From Haloplanus sp. HW8-1 (GTDB taxonomy: Archaea; Halobacteriota; Halobacteria; Halobacteriales; Haloferacaceae), in contig NZ_CP098518.1 of assembly GCF_023703795.1 (NCBI RefSeq), positions 1,922,001 through 1,986,000 on the forward strand: a stretch of DNA of 64,000 bases, given 5' to 3'. The notes beneath the pieces are model-generated. The model was not told the origin of the DNA and did no database searches. It saw nothing but the letters and a program-made list of their open reading frames with translations. A program made the position numbers and the translations under genes. Positions 19,942-29,848 of the stretch are shown one piece after another. Positions within the stretch are counted from its first letter, which is position 1. Each line of letters begins with the position of its first letter.

Positions 19942-20430
19942 ATGGCGAGCTACCACCGCCGGACGCGCGTCGACGCGCCGCTGGATGCGGTCTGGGACTT
20001 TCACTCCCGGGTGAGCGGACTGGAGGCGCTGACCCCCGACTGGATGAACCTCCGAATCGAGAGCGTCCGTGGCCCAGACGGGGAGCCGGATCCCGAGATC
20101 CTGGAGCCGGGCGCACGGATCGACGCCTCGGTCCGTCCTCTCGGCGTCGGGCCACGACAGCGGTGGACCTCCGCCATCACCGAGCGCGAACGTGACGGCG
20201 CGACGGCGTTCTTCGTCGACGAGATGACCGACGGACCGTTCCGTCACTGGGAGCACACTCACCGCTTTTTCGCCGACGGTGCCGAAACCGTCGTCGACGA
20301 TCGGGTCGTCTACGCCCTCCCGTTCGGCTCGCTCGGCGACGCCGTCGCTCCGCTCGCCCGCGTCGGCTTCGAACCCATGTTCCGCTACCGCCACCGTCGG
20401 ACGCGTGACCTCCTCGAAGGCACCGAGTAG
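19942..20430 (+). CDS. SRPBCC (START/Bet v1-like) family protein
   Basis: The 162-residue protein starts MASYHRRTRVDAPLDAVWDF, the usual first strand and helix of SRPBCC polyketide-cyclase/START-like folds. It continues with beta-rich segments (RQRWTSAITERERDGATAFF) and ends with a long helix (RYRHRRTRDLLEG). Such proteins bind hydrophobic ligands in a deep pocket; no ligand can be inferred. It is divergent from dgcN with an 88-base shared promoter region. Confidence 0.8.
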   Translation: MASYHRRTRVDAPLDAVWDFHSRVSGLEALTPDWMNLRIESVRGPDGEPDPEILEPGARIDASVRPLGVGPRQRWTSAITERERDGATAFFVDEMTDGPFRHWEHTHRFFADGAETVVDDRVVYALPFGSLGDAVAPLARVGFEPMFRYRHRRTRDLLEGTE

Positions 20431-20529
20431 TCGACCGACGCCGTGCCGACGTCTCGGTGTCCGCGGCCGTCTCGACGCTCCCGATCGGGTGACCGTACGG
20501 TTTTGAGGACGGCGACCCAACGGCCGCGC

Positions 20530-20928
20530 ATGGACGTCGTCGACATGGACCACGTCGCCATCCGCGTGAGCGATCTCGATCGGGCGCTCGACTTCTATCA
20601 CGACCTGCTGGGGATGGAGATCCGCGACCGCGAGCGGTACGAGGGCGGCGAGGTGCCGTACGTCGCGGTCGTCGCCGGCGGTCGCCACCTCCACCTCGTG
20701 CCGACCGACGAGGCGTTCGACGTGGGTGGAGAACACGTCTGTCTGCTTCTCCGGTCGGACGGGACGGGCACCCGGGCAGAACTCGACGCCTTGCTCGACG
20801 ACCTCCGGGCGGCGGGCGTCGAGGTCGAATCCGGGGAGCCCAACGAACGCTACGGGGCCTACGGCCGCGACTGGGCGGCGTACGTCCGCGACCCCGACGG
20901 CCGGCGGATCGAACTCAAGCTTCACTGA
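20530..20928 (+). CDS. VOC/glyoxalase-fold metalloprotein
   Basis: The 132-residue protein has paired beta-alpha-beta-beta-beta modules. The first starts DHVAIRVSDLDRALDFYHDL and the second carries GAYGRDWAAYVRDPDGRRIEL. Putative metal ligands are the His of DHVAI, His of LHLVP, and Glu of the final IEL. This matches the vicinal-oxygen-chelate superfamily (glyoxalase I, dioxygenases, fosfomycin-resistance types). The exact reaction is unknown. The 3' end overlaps the convergent transporter gene by 14 bases. Confidence 0.88.
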   Translation: MDVVDMDHVAIRVSDLDRALDFYHDLLGMEIRDRERYEGGEVPYVAVVAGGRHLHLVPTDEAFDVGGEHVCLLLRSDGTGTRAELDALLDDLRAAGVEVESGEPNERYGAYGRDWAAYVRDPDGRRIELKLH

Positions 20929-21844
20929 CCGGCCGCCGTGCCGACGCGGTGACGTAGATGCCCGCGAGGACGACCGTCCCCCCGACGAGCGTTCCCCACG
21001 TCGGTACCTCGGCCAGGAGGACGACCGCGAGGAGCGTGCTCCCGACGGGTTCGCCGAGCAGGGAGACGCTGACGACGTGGGACTCGAGGTGTCCGAGCGC
21101 CCAGTTCACGACGGTGTGACCGAGGACGCCCGGGCCGAGCGCCATCGCCGCGAACAGCGCCCACTCGTGGGGAGGATACGCCATCAACGGCAGTCCCCGT
21201 GCCACGGCGACGACGAGCAAGACGAACGTACAGGCCGTGTAGACGACCGTCACGTACGGCAACACGCCCAGCCGCCGCCGCAGCGACCGACCGGCGAGGT
21301 AGTACGCCGCCACCGCCACCGCGCCGAGGAGGGCGAGCGCGTTGCCGTACTGGGCCCCCGTCACGTCCCCGGCCGGCGCGACCGTCGGATCGAGCGCCGC
21401 GAGCAGTCCGGGCCCGAACGAGAGACCGATCATCCCGACCAGGGCGACCCCGATACCGAGCGCGCTCCGTCGGCTCACGCGTTCTCCGAGGAGCACCCAC
21501 GCGCCGACGGCGACGAACACCGGCTGTGCCTGGACGAGGGTGACGCTCGCGGCGACGGTCGTGTGTTCGAGGCTCTCGAACCACACCACGAAGTGGAGGG
21601 CGAGCGCGACGCCGGCACCGACGGCTACCGTCCCGTCGCGTCGACCGACCTGCTCCAGCGACCGCCGGTCTTCGCCGTCGAAGAGCGGTACGAGGGCGCC
21701 GACGGTGAACCCCACCCGGTACAGCGCCTTGATCACGTTCGGCGCGTCGCTCCAGCGAACCAGGATCGCACTCGTGCTGATCGCGAGGACCGCGAGGCCG
21801 AGTGCGGCAAGCGGCGGGACGGCGACGTCGTCTGCCCCGGGCAC
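20915..21844 (-). CDS. EamA/DMT-family transporter
   Basis: The 309-residue integral membrane protein has about ten hydrophobic helices arranged as two EamA repeats. The first has AISTSAILVRWSDAPNVIKA, the common drug/metabolite transporter opening; the second ends in VVLLAEVPTWGTLVGGTVVL, the usual repeat ending. It is probably an exporter of an amino acid or small metabolite. The GTG at 21844 is taken as start because it lies directly before the first helix. An AT-rich spacer of about 160 bases separates it from the divergent DUF3311 gene. Confidence 0.88.
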   Translation of the reverse strand: MPGADDVAVPPLAALGLAVLAISTSAILVRWSDAPNVIKALYRVGFTVGALVPLFDGEDRRSLEQVGRRDGTVAVGAGVALALHFVVWFESLEHTTVAASVTLVQAQPVFVAVGAWVLLGERVSRRSALGIGVALVGMIGLSFGPGLLAALDPTVAPAGDVTGAQYGNALALLGAVAVAAYYLAGRSLRRRLGVLPYVTVVYTACTFVLLVVAVARGLPLMAYPPHEWALFAAMALGPGVLGHTVVNWALGHLESHVVSVSLLGEPVGSTLLAVVLLAEVPTWGTLVGGTVVLAGIYVTASARRPVSEA

Positions 21845-22004
21845 ACGACGTCGGTCGTGGGGCCGCGGTTTACCGGTGTCGACGCGGATCGAACGTCGGA
21901 TATCGCTCGATCCGTCTTTCGAAGATAATTTTTCTTCAAACAGTTCCGTAGGAGAGATTATTCCATATCATTTACGTAGTTGGAGATATAAGCACGGTCC
22001 AACC

Positions 22005-22262
22005 ATGCGTTCGATACGCGATTGGTTGTGGATCGTGGCGTTCGTCGTACTCGTTACGTTCTCGGTTCCCTGGTTCCTCTGGGGGACCTCGACGGTGGTC
22101 GCCGGGCTCCCCGTCTGGCTCTGGTGGCACGTCGGCTGGATGGGGCTCGCGGCGGTCGTCTTCGCGCTGTTCACCCGACATGGCTGGGATCGACTCATGG
22201 GCGTCGATAGCGAGGTCGGACTCGGCGTCGACAGCCGGCCGGGTCGAGGTGGTGAGCCGTGA
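22005..22262 (+). CDS. DUF3311 small membrane subunit of a symporter
   Basis: The 85-residue protein starts MRSIRDWLWIVAFVVLVTFS and has two membrane helices with a VPWFLWGTS motif between them, typical of DUF3311 (YhjW/YidK-type) partners of sodium-solute symporters. Its stop overlaps the symporter start (GTGA at 22259-22262), so the two are coupled and probably form one transporter. Promoter-like sequence (gatataagc, 21985-21993) lies about 15 bases upstream of the start codon. Confidence 0.85.
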   Translation: MRSIRDWLWIVAFVVLVTFSVPWFLWGTSTVVAGLPVWLWWHVGWMGLAAVVFALFTRHGWDRLMGVDSEVGLGVDSRPGRGGEP

Positions 22263-23755
22263 GTCTCCAGCCACTCGGCATCGTCTTCGGGTATCTCGTG
22301 CTCGCTCTCGGGATAGGTCTGCTGGCCTACCGCGTCGGCGGCAGCGATGCCGAGGACTTCTATCTCGCCAGCCGAACCTTGGGGACGCTCGTCCTCCTCT
22401 TTACGACGTTCGCGACCCTGCTGTCGGCCTTTACCTTCTTCGGCGGGCCGAACCTGGCCTACGCGGCCGGTCCCGAGTGGATCCTCGTCATGGGCGTGAT
22501 GGACGGCGTGCTCTTTGCTATCCTCTGGTACGTCGTCGGTTACCGCCAGTGGCTCATCGGGCGCGCACGCGAGTACGTCACGTTGGGCGAGATGCTCGGC
22601 GACCGCTTTGCCTCCCCCGGCCTCCGGGGGCTGGTCGCCGGCGTCAGCCTCCTGTGGCTCTTCCCGTACGTCATGCTCCAGCAGATGGGCGCCGGCGAGG
22701 CGCTCCGCGGCCTCACTGGCGGCGCCGTCCCCTACTGGGGTGGCGCCGCGATCATCACGCTGTTCATGATCGTCTACGTGATGGTCGCCGGCCTGCGCGG
22801 CGTCGCCTGGACCGACACGCTTCAGGGGCTGTTCATGCTCTCCGTGCTGTGGATCGCGGTCGCCTGGATCGTCGGCGACATCGGTGGCGTCGGCGCCGCC
22901 ACGCGGGGCATGATCGCGGCAGAGCCCGACTTCGCCGCCCTCGGCGGCGGCCTCTACACGCCGCAGTTCATCGTTTCCTCGGCGATCACCATCGCCTTCG
23001 GCGTCAGCATGTTCCCCCAGATCAACCAGCGCTTTTTCGTCGCCAGGTCGGCGACGGTGCTGAAACGCTCTTTCGCGCTGTGGCCCGTGCTCGTGCTCCT
23101 CCTGTTCGTGCCCGCGTTCCTACTCGGTGCGTGGGCCGCCGGTCTTCCCATCGAGGTGCCCGAGGGGGCGAACGTGCTCTCCGTACTCCTCAGCGAGTAC
23201 ACCCCCGGTTGGTTCGCGGCCCTCGTCGTCGCCGGCGCGATGGCCGCGATGATGTCCTCGTCGGATTCGATGCTGCTATCGGGGTCGTCGTACTTCACCC
23301 GCGACCTCTATCGTCCCTTCGTCGACCCCGACGCGAGCGACCGCCGCGAGGCCTGGATCGCCCGGGCCGGTGTCGCCGTCTTCGCCACGCTCGCCTTCGT
23401 CGCGAGCCTTACCCGCCCCGGTACGTTGATCGAAGTCGGCGACACTGCCTTCTCCGGCTTTGCCCTCCTCGCCCCGCCGGTCATCGTCGCACTCTACTGG
23501 GAGGCGACCACCCGCGACGGCATGCTCGTCGGGATCGGCGTCCCACAGGCGCTTTACCTCGCGCACGTCCTCGGTCCCGCGACTCCCGTGCGGGTCGGTG
23601 GGACGACCGTCGACCTCCTCGCGCGCTCCTACGGCGGGTGGGACGTCGCCCTCGCGTTCATGCTCCTCGGGGGTCTCCTCACCGTCGGCGTCTCCCTCGT
23701 CTCATCGCCGGCGGTCGACGAGGACGCGACGGCCTTCGCCGTCGGCGGCGACTGA
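22259..23755 (+). CDS. Sodium:solute symporter (SSS family)
   Basis: The 498-residue protein has about thirteen membrane helices. It shows the SSS features DAEDFYLASRTLGTLVLLFT near residue 30, the AFTFFGGPNLAYAAG unwound first core helix, and the sodium-site helix with AGAMAAMMSSSDSMLLSGSS near residue 330. It moves an organic solute such as a carboxylate, amino acid or pantothenate into the cell with sodium. It starts with GTG inside the end of the DUF3311 gene. The substrate cannot be read from sequence. Confidence 0.93.
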   Translation: MSLQPLGIVFGYLVLALGIGLLAYRVGGSDAEDFYLASRTLGTLVLLFTTFATLLSAFTFFGGPNLAYAAGPEWILVMGVMDGVLFAILWYVVGYRQWLIGRAREYVTLGEMLGDRFASPGLRGLVAGVSLLWLFPYVMLQQMGAGEALRGLTGGAVPYWGGAAIITLFMIVYVMVAGLRGVAWTDTLQGLFMLSVLWIAVAWIVGDIGGVGAATRGMIAAEPDFAALGGGLYTPQFIVSSAITIAFGVSMFPQINQRFFVARSATVLKRSFALWPVLVLLLFVPAFLLGAWAAGLPIEVPEGANVLSVLLSEYTPGWFAALVVAGAMAAMMSSSDSMLLSGSSYFTRDLYRPFVDPDASDRREAWIARAGVAVFATLAFVASLTRPGTLIEVGDTAFSGFALLAPPVIVALYWEATTRDGMLVGIGVPQALYLAHVLGPATPVRVGGTTVDLLARSYGGWDVALAFMLLGGLLTVGVSLVSSPAVDEDATAFAVGGD

Positions 23756-23837
23756 ACCCCTCGTCAGATCCCGGGTCATCGAGGTGTGGTCCCCCGGCAC
23801 CGATACCCTGATTGGAGACCCGACCCACCTTCGTCGT

Positions 23838-24062
23838 ATGAGCGACATCCTTGACGACGTCACCGCCGCGAAACTCATCAAACACATCCGGGAGAGCGAT
23901 CAGCCGAGCCCGCATTTCCAGGCCACCATGATCAACTTCGTCTGGTCGCTCCACCGGAGCGACGGCGATCTGGACGAGATCGTTCTCGAAGACGGCGAGA
24001 TGGAGGAGATGTTCAACGGCCTCCCGACCGATCCGGAACAGGAACTAGCGTTCATCGAGTAG
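23838..24062 (+). CDS. Small acidic protein, unknown function
   Basis: The 74-residue protein starts MSDILDDVTAAKLIKHIRES and is predicted helical, with a QATMINFVWSLHRSDGDLDE central segment and an acidic tail. It has no membrane segment or cysteine. A promoter-like patch (cctgattgg, 23807-23815) lies about 25 bases upstream. Family unknown, but composition and codon use are like neighbouring genes. Confidence 0.65.
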   Translation: MSDILDDVTAAKLIKHIRESDQPSPHFQATMINFVWSLHRSDGDLDEIVLEDGEMEEMFNGLPTDPEQELAFIE

Positions 24063-24446
24063 CCCCGACCGGCCTTCCCTCTCCCGACGGGATTCGGCTC
24101 GACGTAACGCACGGTTACGGTTCGAGTGACAAACGTACCGTTCTATGAAGATCGAAACGGCGTTCGTATTGCTATCTTGGGTGAACGCGCAAATTCTTTT
24201 ATTCGCGTGTCGATGTCCCCTCTGGGGGAACGGCGCCTCTGACATGGACCCATCCGAGTCTCGCTCGGCCGATACCCTGCCCCCGAGTTTCCGTTCGTCG
24301 GTTCCGGCCTTCTCGGCCCGGAACCGTTGGTCGACCGCGACCCCGTCCGGTTCGGCTTCGCAGTACGGTCCGTGGTAGTCCGTGACGAACTCTCTCCCCC
24401 GTAGCGGCGTGTCGGGGTCGATTTTACGGGACGCCACCTGCCGGTC
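24063..24446. other. 384-base stretch without a firm gene
   Basis: It holds a strong TATA-like patch on the plus strand (attcttttat, 24192-24201), followed by a possible 44-codon ORF at 24244-24378 (MDPSESRSADTLPPSF). On the minus strand a longer frame starts at 24437, ten bases after the lyase stop, and has good codon use only in its first two thirds. Either could be a small gene or a relic. Confidence 0.3.
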
Positions 24447-25325
24447 TCACCCGCCGAAGGTCGCTTCGAACGCCTCGTACTCCTCGACTCCGAGGAGCGA
24501 CGACACCTGGTTCAGGGGGAGCAGATCCTCGTCGTGATCCCCGTCCTTCGTCATGGAGTCCATGTACGCTTGCATGGCGGGTATCGACGCCTGTAGCATA
24601 CCGGCGACATCCGACACCAAGGAGACCCCAGCCTCGTCGTACGCCGCGACCGGATGCCAGGTTTCGAACTCGTCGTGGTCCATCTCGACTCCCAGCGCGT
24701 AGAACGGAGCGTCGACGCCCGCGGCGATCGTCGAGAGGTCCTCGAGGGGGGCAACTTCCCCCAGCATGAACACGTCCGCGCCCGCCTCGGCGTAGCGATT
24801 CCCACGGCGAACGACGTCGTCGATCCCCTCCGTTTCGTAGGCGTCCGTCCGCGCCATGACGACGAACTCGTCGTCGCTCCGGGCCTCGATGGCCGCCGCG
24901 AGTTTGTCCGCCATGGTGTCGGCGTCGATCAACTCTTTTCCTTCCAGCAGTCCACATTTTTTGGGCGTCGCCTGGTCCTCTATGAACACGCCGGCTGCCC
25001 CCGTTCGCTCGATCTCCGAGATCGTATGTGGGAGATTGACGACGCCGCCGTACCCGGTATCACCGTCGACGACGACGGGCGTCTCACCGGCGGCACGGAC
25101 CATACTGTGAACGACGTCGACGGTCTCTTTCAACGAGGTGAAATTCAGATCCGGATAGCCGAGCAGACTCGCGGCGGTCCCGTAGCCGGACTGTTGGACT
25201 GCGTCGACGTCGGCGTACTCACAGGCGATCTTGGTACTCAACGAATCGTGTACGCCGGCGAGATACGCGACCTCTTCGCGCTCGATCAGTTCCCGCAACC
25301 GTTCCCGGCGCGCCGTGTCGTCCAT
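24447..25325 (-). CDS. Isocitrate lyase/PEP mutase family enzyme
   Basis: The 292-residue TIM-barrel protein has VDAVQQSGYGTAASLLGYPD near residue 40, the Mg-binding DGDTGYGG near residue 92, the FIEDQATPKKCG active-site loop near residue 130, and VVMARTDAYETEG near residue 160. The KKCG loop is used for C-C bond cleavage in 2-methylisocitrate and related lyases and oxaloacetate decarboxylases. The exact substrate is not certain. The gene is monocistronic, starts with ATG, and is divergent from pglX. Confidence 0.9.
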   Translation of the reverse strand: MDDTARRERLRELIEREEVAYLAGVHDSLSTKIACEYADVDAVQQSGYGTAASLLGYPDLNFTSLKETVDVVHSMVRAAGETPVVVDGDTGYGGVVNLPHTISEIERTGAAGVFIEDQATPKKCGLLEGKELIDADTMADKLAAAIEARSDDEFVVMARTDAYETEGIDDVVRRGNRYAEAGADVFMLGEVAPLEDLSTIAAGVDAPFYALGVEMDHDEFETWHPVAAYDEAGVSLVSDVAGMLQASIPAMQAYMDSMTKDGDHDEDLLPLNQVSSLLGVEEYEAFEATFGG

Positions 25326-25546
25326 CGTGTGTCACCGATCGTCGTGTTCGTCGGCACCGACTTGAATGCGTCCCTGGGTCGGGTCGTTCGCCGGGTCGTC
25401 CCGGGCAACTCCGAGTCGTCAGCGCGAGGCTCTCGACGGATGTCCGCTCGGACTGCGGACGCGACGCTTCGGGTCAGAAGTGTTCGCGATCACGGAAGCA
25501 ACTTTGAAATCACCCGCCACTGTTGATGGCGTACCCAGCTCTCCAT

Positions 25547-28500
25547 ATGACCGATCACGGCTCACAGGGGCAGAAGGCACAACTGGACAAGGCCGAACGC
25601 GAACACCTCGAGGACGTCGTCGCAGACATGCGAGGCCGGGTCGAGGCAAACGTCGAACACCGACTCACACAGCGGGGTCTCGACGACGAACCGGATTCCC
25701 GCCACGAACGCGACGGCGACACGAAGCAACTGGTCGAAGCCATCGAACTCGAGGCGGTCGATGGCCAGGACTGGGACGAAGCCTTCGAGCAGTACGTCAC
25801 CGGCGTCGGCTACACGCTCGTCAACCGTCTCGCCGCCCTACGCTGTATGGAGGTTCGTGGATTCCTCGACGAGGAAGTCACGGTGTTCAAAGACGACGGG
25901 CTGACGCCCGCCGCCGAGACGCTCGTTCGCGAGGAATTCCTGCTGGAAGGGGAAGCCCTTCTCCAAGCGTATCACGACGCCTGTGACGCCTTCGCCGCGG
26001 AGATCGAGATCCTCTTCGACCGCTCGTCGGTGTATAGTCAGGTCGACCCGGACCAGAGTACCTTCGAGGATCTCTGTGAACTGCTCGACGCGGTACCCGA
26101 CGCCGTCTGGCGGGCCGACGACGTGTTGGGGTGGGTGTACGAGTATTACAACCGACCCAACCTCGCCGACGTGAGAGAACGGGCTCACTCCGGCGGCGGA
26201 CTCGGAACGGACGACATCGGCGTCGCGAACCAGTTTTATACGCCCCACTGGGTCGTCCGGATGCTCACCGACAATTCGCTCGGTAAGCTCTATCTCGAAA
26301 CCCGGGACAAACTGGCAGAGACGATTCGATCACAGGACTCGCTCACGGCCGGCGCCCGGAAACGGCGATCGACGGCACCGAGTGAAACCCCGACCGTCTC
26401 GGAGTTCTGTACGTATCTGGTACCGTCCGACGCCGGCGAAACGCCGACGTTCGACCATCCCGCCGAAATCCGCGTCATCGACCCTGCGTGTGGGAGTGGC
26501 CACTTCTTACTCTATGCCTTCGACGTGCTGGAACGAATTTGGCGTGCGGAAACCGACCTCGACCACGCCGAGATTCCCCGAGAGATCCTCCGGCACAATC
26601 TTCACGGTGTCGACCTCGATATGCGAGCCTGTCAGCTCACTGCCTTCAACCTCTATCTGAAAGGTCGAACCCGGGCGGAAAGGGAAGGTGCGGATGGCTT
26701 CGACATGCCCGACTCGGGTATCGTCTGTGCCGACGCGGCGGTGGCCGAACTCGACGGTGTCGAGGATGTGTTCGACGAGGTGGCCAAGGGGAGAGAGGAC
26801 GTCGAGACGGCTCTCCGGACGATCCTCGATGCGTTCGAAGATATTCACGGTCTCGGCAGTCTGCTCGACGTCCGTGGAACGCTCGGCGAACTGTTCGAAG
26901 CGAGTGCCGACGGAACGGTACAGCTCACACTCGGCGATGATCCACGGGAGGATCACACGCTCGGTCAGGTTCTCCGCAATCTCCGGGAGGCCGTCGACGA
27001 ACGGACGGACGACGATTCGTTCCTCGCACGGGATCTGCGGAGCTTCGTGCGACTGCTGGACGTACTGGCCCGGGAGTACGATGTGGCCCTGATGAACCCC
27101 CCCTACGGGAGTGGTAAACGCATGCCGGATTCGATCCAGCGGTATCTCGACGAGCAGTACGAATACTACCGGGAATTTTATATCAATTTCTTCGAAGCGT
27201 GTTACTCCCTGGCGAAAGACGACGGCCGAATCGGGATGTTGGTCCCGTGGACATTGATGTTCAAGCCCTCGTTTCAGGAGTTTCGAGAGGATTTCATCGG
27301 CAACCGCGGGGCGTTCGATTTCCTGGCCGAGTACGGCTACGGCGTCCTCGACAACGCGACTGTAGGGACGGTCGGAACGGTCGTCAGGAAGTCGGCACGG
27401 TCGAACCAACAGGGGGAGTTCATACGGTTACACGACGTGGCGAAGGGAAACAAGGAAGGGGTGTTCACCGACGTCATCTCGGGAACGTCGGACGATGTCC
27501 GGCGTTACTACTCGATCGACTTGAACGAGTTTTCCGCCATTCCCGGGACGCCGATGATATACTCCATCCCCCGAGCGATCCGTACACTCCACGATACCGA
27601 GTTGAAACTCGATCCCGGGCGGGCGGATATCGACGGGACGGGTATCGCCGACGCCGTTCAGGGACTCGCCACCAGCAACAACGATCGATTCGTGCGGTAT
27701 CACTGGGAATGCGACGGTGACTCGTTCAGACCGTACGCCAAGGGCGGTGCCGATGCGTGGGTGCTGCCACAGTCGACCACTTCGATCAGTTGGGAACGGG
27801 ACGGAACGGAGATTCAACGACTCTCTAGCTCCCGCTTTCAGAACGAACGGTTCTACATGAGGGAGGGGTTGACGTGGACTTACATCAAACGCACGGGAAG
27901 ACGGTTCGGATATATGCCCGAGACGATCTTCGATGTCACGGGTTCGATGCTCTTCCCCGACGACGGCTACTCGCCGTGGCGGTTACTGAGCGTACTCAAT
28001 TCGACAGTGTATCACGGCTTGTTCCTCTCTCTCACGCCGGAGCGCGACTGGCAGATGGGCGTCGTGGGGCGTATCCCGTGGCACGAGGCTCTCGACGATG
28101 CCGAACGTCTCGAAGAGATAGCGAGAGCGCAATACGTGGCCGTCGCGACGCAGAAATCCCACGACCCCCGCCATCCACTCTACGTCGCGCCGAGAATTCT
28201 GCCGACGGAGGCGACACCGTTCTATCCGGACTCGGAACATATCGCCCGGCACCAGGACGTCGATCTCGACCGGATGGTGGTCGACGAATCGTGGCCGATC
28301 GGACGTGCAGCGAGAGTCGGTGAACGGGATCGTCGACGGTCTCGAAGGCGTCTCGAGAAGTTGGCGGACCGGGCCGACGAAGTCGTCGCCGACGCTCTCG
28401 ACATTCCTCCGGAGGTCAACGACGCGATGAAACAGGAAATATTCCTCCGAACGTCGGAGGAACCGGACGACCGAACGGTTCCCGATCCGGACTCCGTTCC

Positions 28501-29848
28501 GGAGACGCCCGACGATATCGAACAGCAGGTGACCGACCTCGTTCACCATTTCGCGATGGACATCGTTCGCGAGACATCCGATGGGATCGTCCCGGTCGAG
28601 GCCGCCCGGGATCGGGCGACGATGCTCGACCGCATCGTCGATCGGTTCCACGACGTGTACGAAGAGCACGCGGAGGACCGCCTCGTCGAGGTGGACGACG
28701 TTCTGGGTGCACGATCCGCCACCGACGAGGCCTATCCGAACCTCCGAGCGTTCATCGCCCAGGATCTGTTCGACTACCACGTCGACCGGATGGAGAAGAC
28801 GCCGATCCTCTGGCGGCTCACCACCGAGCGCCTCATCGCCGACTCGGTGGGCGAGGGGTTCGCCTGCTTTCTCGATTACCACAGCCTCGATTCGGGTACG
28901 TTCGACCGGTTGTCCACTCGATATCTGGAACCACGAAAGGCCGAACTCAGAGAGCGCCGTAGTGCCGCGAATCGCCGTCGTAGCGACGATTCGCTCCCGG
29001 CTCGCGAACAGGCTGCGGCCGCCGAGACCTACGAGCACTGTGCGAGCGGGCTCGATCAGATCGGTCGCTTCGAGGACGTGCTTCAGGAACTCGGGAGGAT
29101 CGACGAACGCGACTTCGACGACGCTGGCCGCCGGCGAGCCGAGGAACTGGCGCCGAAGGTCGCCGCGTTCCGCGAGACGACGCGCGAACGCGTCGAGACG
29201 CTAGCGAAACTGCGCGAGCGCAACGGCGAGGCGTGGTTCAAGGACGCGTTCTCGGATACGTTCTGGGAGACGGTCGACGAATGGCGCGAAGAGTGGCTCG
29301 ACGCGCTGGACGAGCTCGAATACGCCTGCTCGGAGTACGCCGCCCCCGTCGACGAACCCGTCGAGGCACATCTGGCGGACCTGTTCGACTACTTCGGCTG
29401 GCGGCTCAAGGGGTCGGATCACTACTCCAGTACGGGGATTCTGTTCATGACCTACTACTTCGAGCGGGAGGGTGCTGACTTCCTCGACGCTGACGGCCAA
29501 CCACACGACAATCTGACTGCAGACGAACGCCTGCTTGCCTCGCTCGGGATGGGCCTCGATTCCTCGGTCGTCGACGAGACGTCCCTCGAAGCGATCGCCG
29601 ACGACGAGGGTGTCGACGACGTCGACGAACTCCCGCCGCTTGCCGAGTTCAAGGCACTGGCCGAGGACATCGACGATCGCTGCCAGGCCGTGGACAAGCA
29701 TATTCCCTCGAACTGGGCCGACCGTGCGCTCTCGGAGATCACGACCGCCGGCTACCAGCCGAATCGGAAATACGGCGTCGAAATCAACATCACACCGCTC
29801 GCCGACGCCGAAATCGTCCCGAAAACCGTCGACGACGACGTGTTGTAG
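25547..29848 (+). CDS. pglX: BREX-type PglX adenine-specific DNA methyltransferase, orphan
   Basis: The 1433-residue protein has an N-terminal helical part and motif I VIDPACGSGHFLLYAFDVL near residue 310. A DLDMRACQLTAFNLYLKGR segment and the catalytic NPPYGSGKRMPDSIQ (NPPY motif IV) near residue 515 follow. A long target-recognition and helical C-terminal half then ends in a GYQPNRKYGVEINITPLADA block typical of PglX. These enzymes methylate one adenine of an asymmetric site to mark self DNA in BREX phage defence. No brxC, brxA/B or pglZ gene is in the window, so it stands alone in a mobile-like segment. The ATG at 25547 follows a promoter-like cactttgaaatc; an ATG at 25526 is an alternative. 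Confidence 0.88.
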   Translation: MTDHGSQGQKAQLDKAEREHLEDVVADMRGRVEANVEHRLTQRGLDDEPDSRHERDGDTKQLVEAIELEAVDGQDWDEAFEQYVTGVGYTLVNRLAALRCMEVRGFLDEEVTVFKDDGLTPAAETLVREEFLLEGEALLQAYHDACDAFAAEIEILFDRSSVYSQVDPDQSTFEDLCELLDAVPDAVWRADDVLGWVYEYYNRPNLADVRERAHSGGGLGTDDIGVANQFYTPHWVVRMLTDNSLGKLYLETRDKLAETIRSQDSLTAGARKRRSTAPSETPTVSEFCTYLVPSDAGETPTFDHPAEIRVIDPACGSGHFLLYAFDVLERIWRAETDLDHAEIPREILRHNLHGVDLDMRACQLTAFNLYLKGRTRAEREGADGFDMPDSGIVCADAAVAELDGVEDVFDEVAKGREDVETALRTILDAFEDIHGLGSLLDVRGTLGELFEASADGTVQLTLGDDPREDHTLGQVLRNLREAVDERTDDDSFLARDLRSFVRLLDVLAREYDVALMNPPYGSGKRMPDSIQRYLDEQYEYYREFYINFFEACYSLAKDDGRIGMLVPWTLMFKPSFQEFREDFIGNRGAFDFLAEYGYGVLDNATVGTVGTVVRKSARSNQQGEFIRLHDVAKGNKEGVFTDVISGTSDDVRRYYSIDLNEFSAIPGTPMIYSIPRAIRTLHDTELKLDPGRADIDGTGIADAVQGLATSNNDRFVRYHWECDGDSFRPYAKGGADAWVLPQSTTSISWERDGTEIQRLSSSRFQNERFYMREGLTWTYIKRTGRRFGYMPETIFDVTGSMLFPDDGYSPWRLLSVLNSTVYHGLFLSLTPERDWQMGVVGRIPWHEALDDAERLEEIARAQYVAVATQKSHDPRHPLYVAPRILPTEATPFYPDSEHIARHQDVDLDRMVVDESWPIGRAARVGERDRRRSRRRLEKLADRADEVVADALDIPPEVNDAMKQEIFLRTSEEPDDRTVPDPDSVPETPDDIEQQVTDLVHHFAMDIVRETSDGIVPVEAARDRATMLDRIVDRFHDVYEEHAEDRLVEVDDVLGARSATDEAYPNLRAFIAQDLFDYHVDRMEKTPILWRLTTERLIADSVGEGFACFLDYHSLDSGTFDRLSTRYLEPRKAELRERRSAANRRRSDDSLPAREQAAAAETYEHCASGLDQIGRFEDVLQELGRIDERDFDDAGRRRAEELAPKVAAFRETTRERVETLAKLRERNGEAWFKDAFSDTFWETVDEWREEWLDALDELEYACSEYAAPVDEPVEAHLADLFDYFGWRLKGSDHYSSTGILFMTYYFEREGADFLDADGQPHDNLTADERLLASLGMGLDSSVVDETSLEAIADDEGVDDVDELPPLAEFKALAEDIDDRCQAVDKHIPSNWADRALSEITTAGYQPNRKYGVEINITPLADAEIVPKTVDDDVL

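Noticed and set aside
21928-22004. AT-rich spacer before DUF3311 as a mobile element end
   Set aside because: It only contains TATA-like promoter elements for the divergent genes; no inverted repeats or target duplication are visible.
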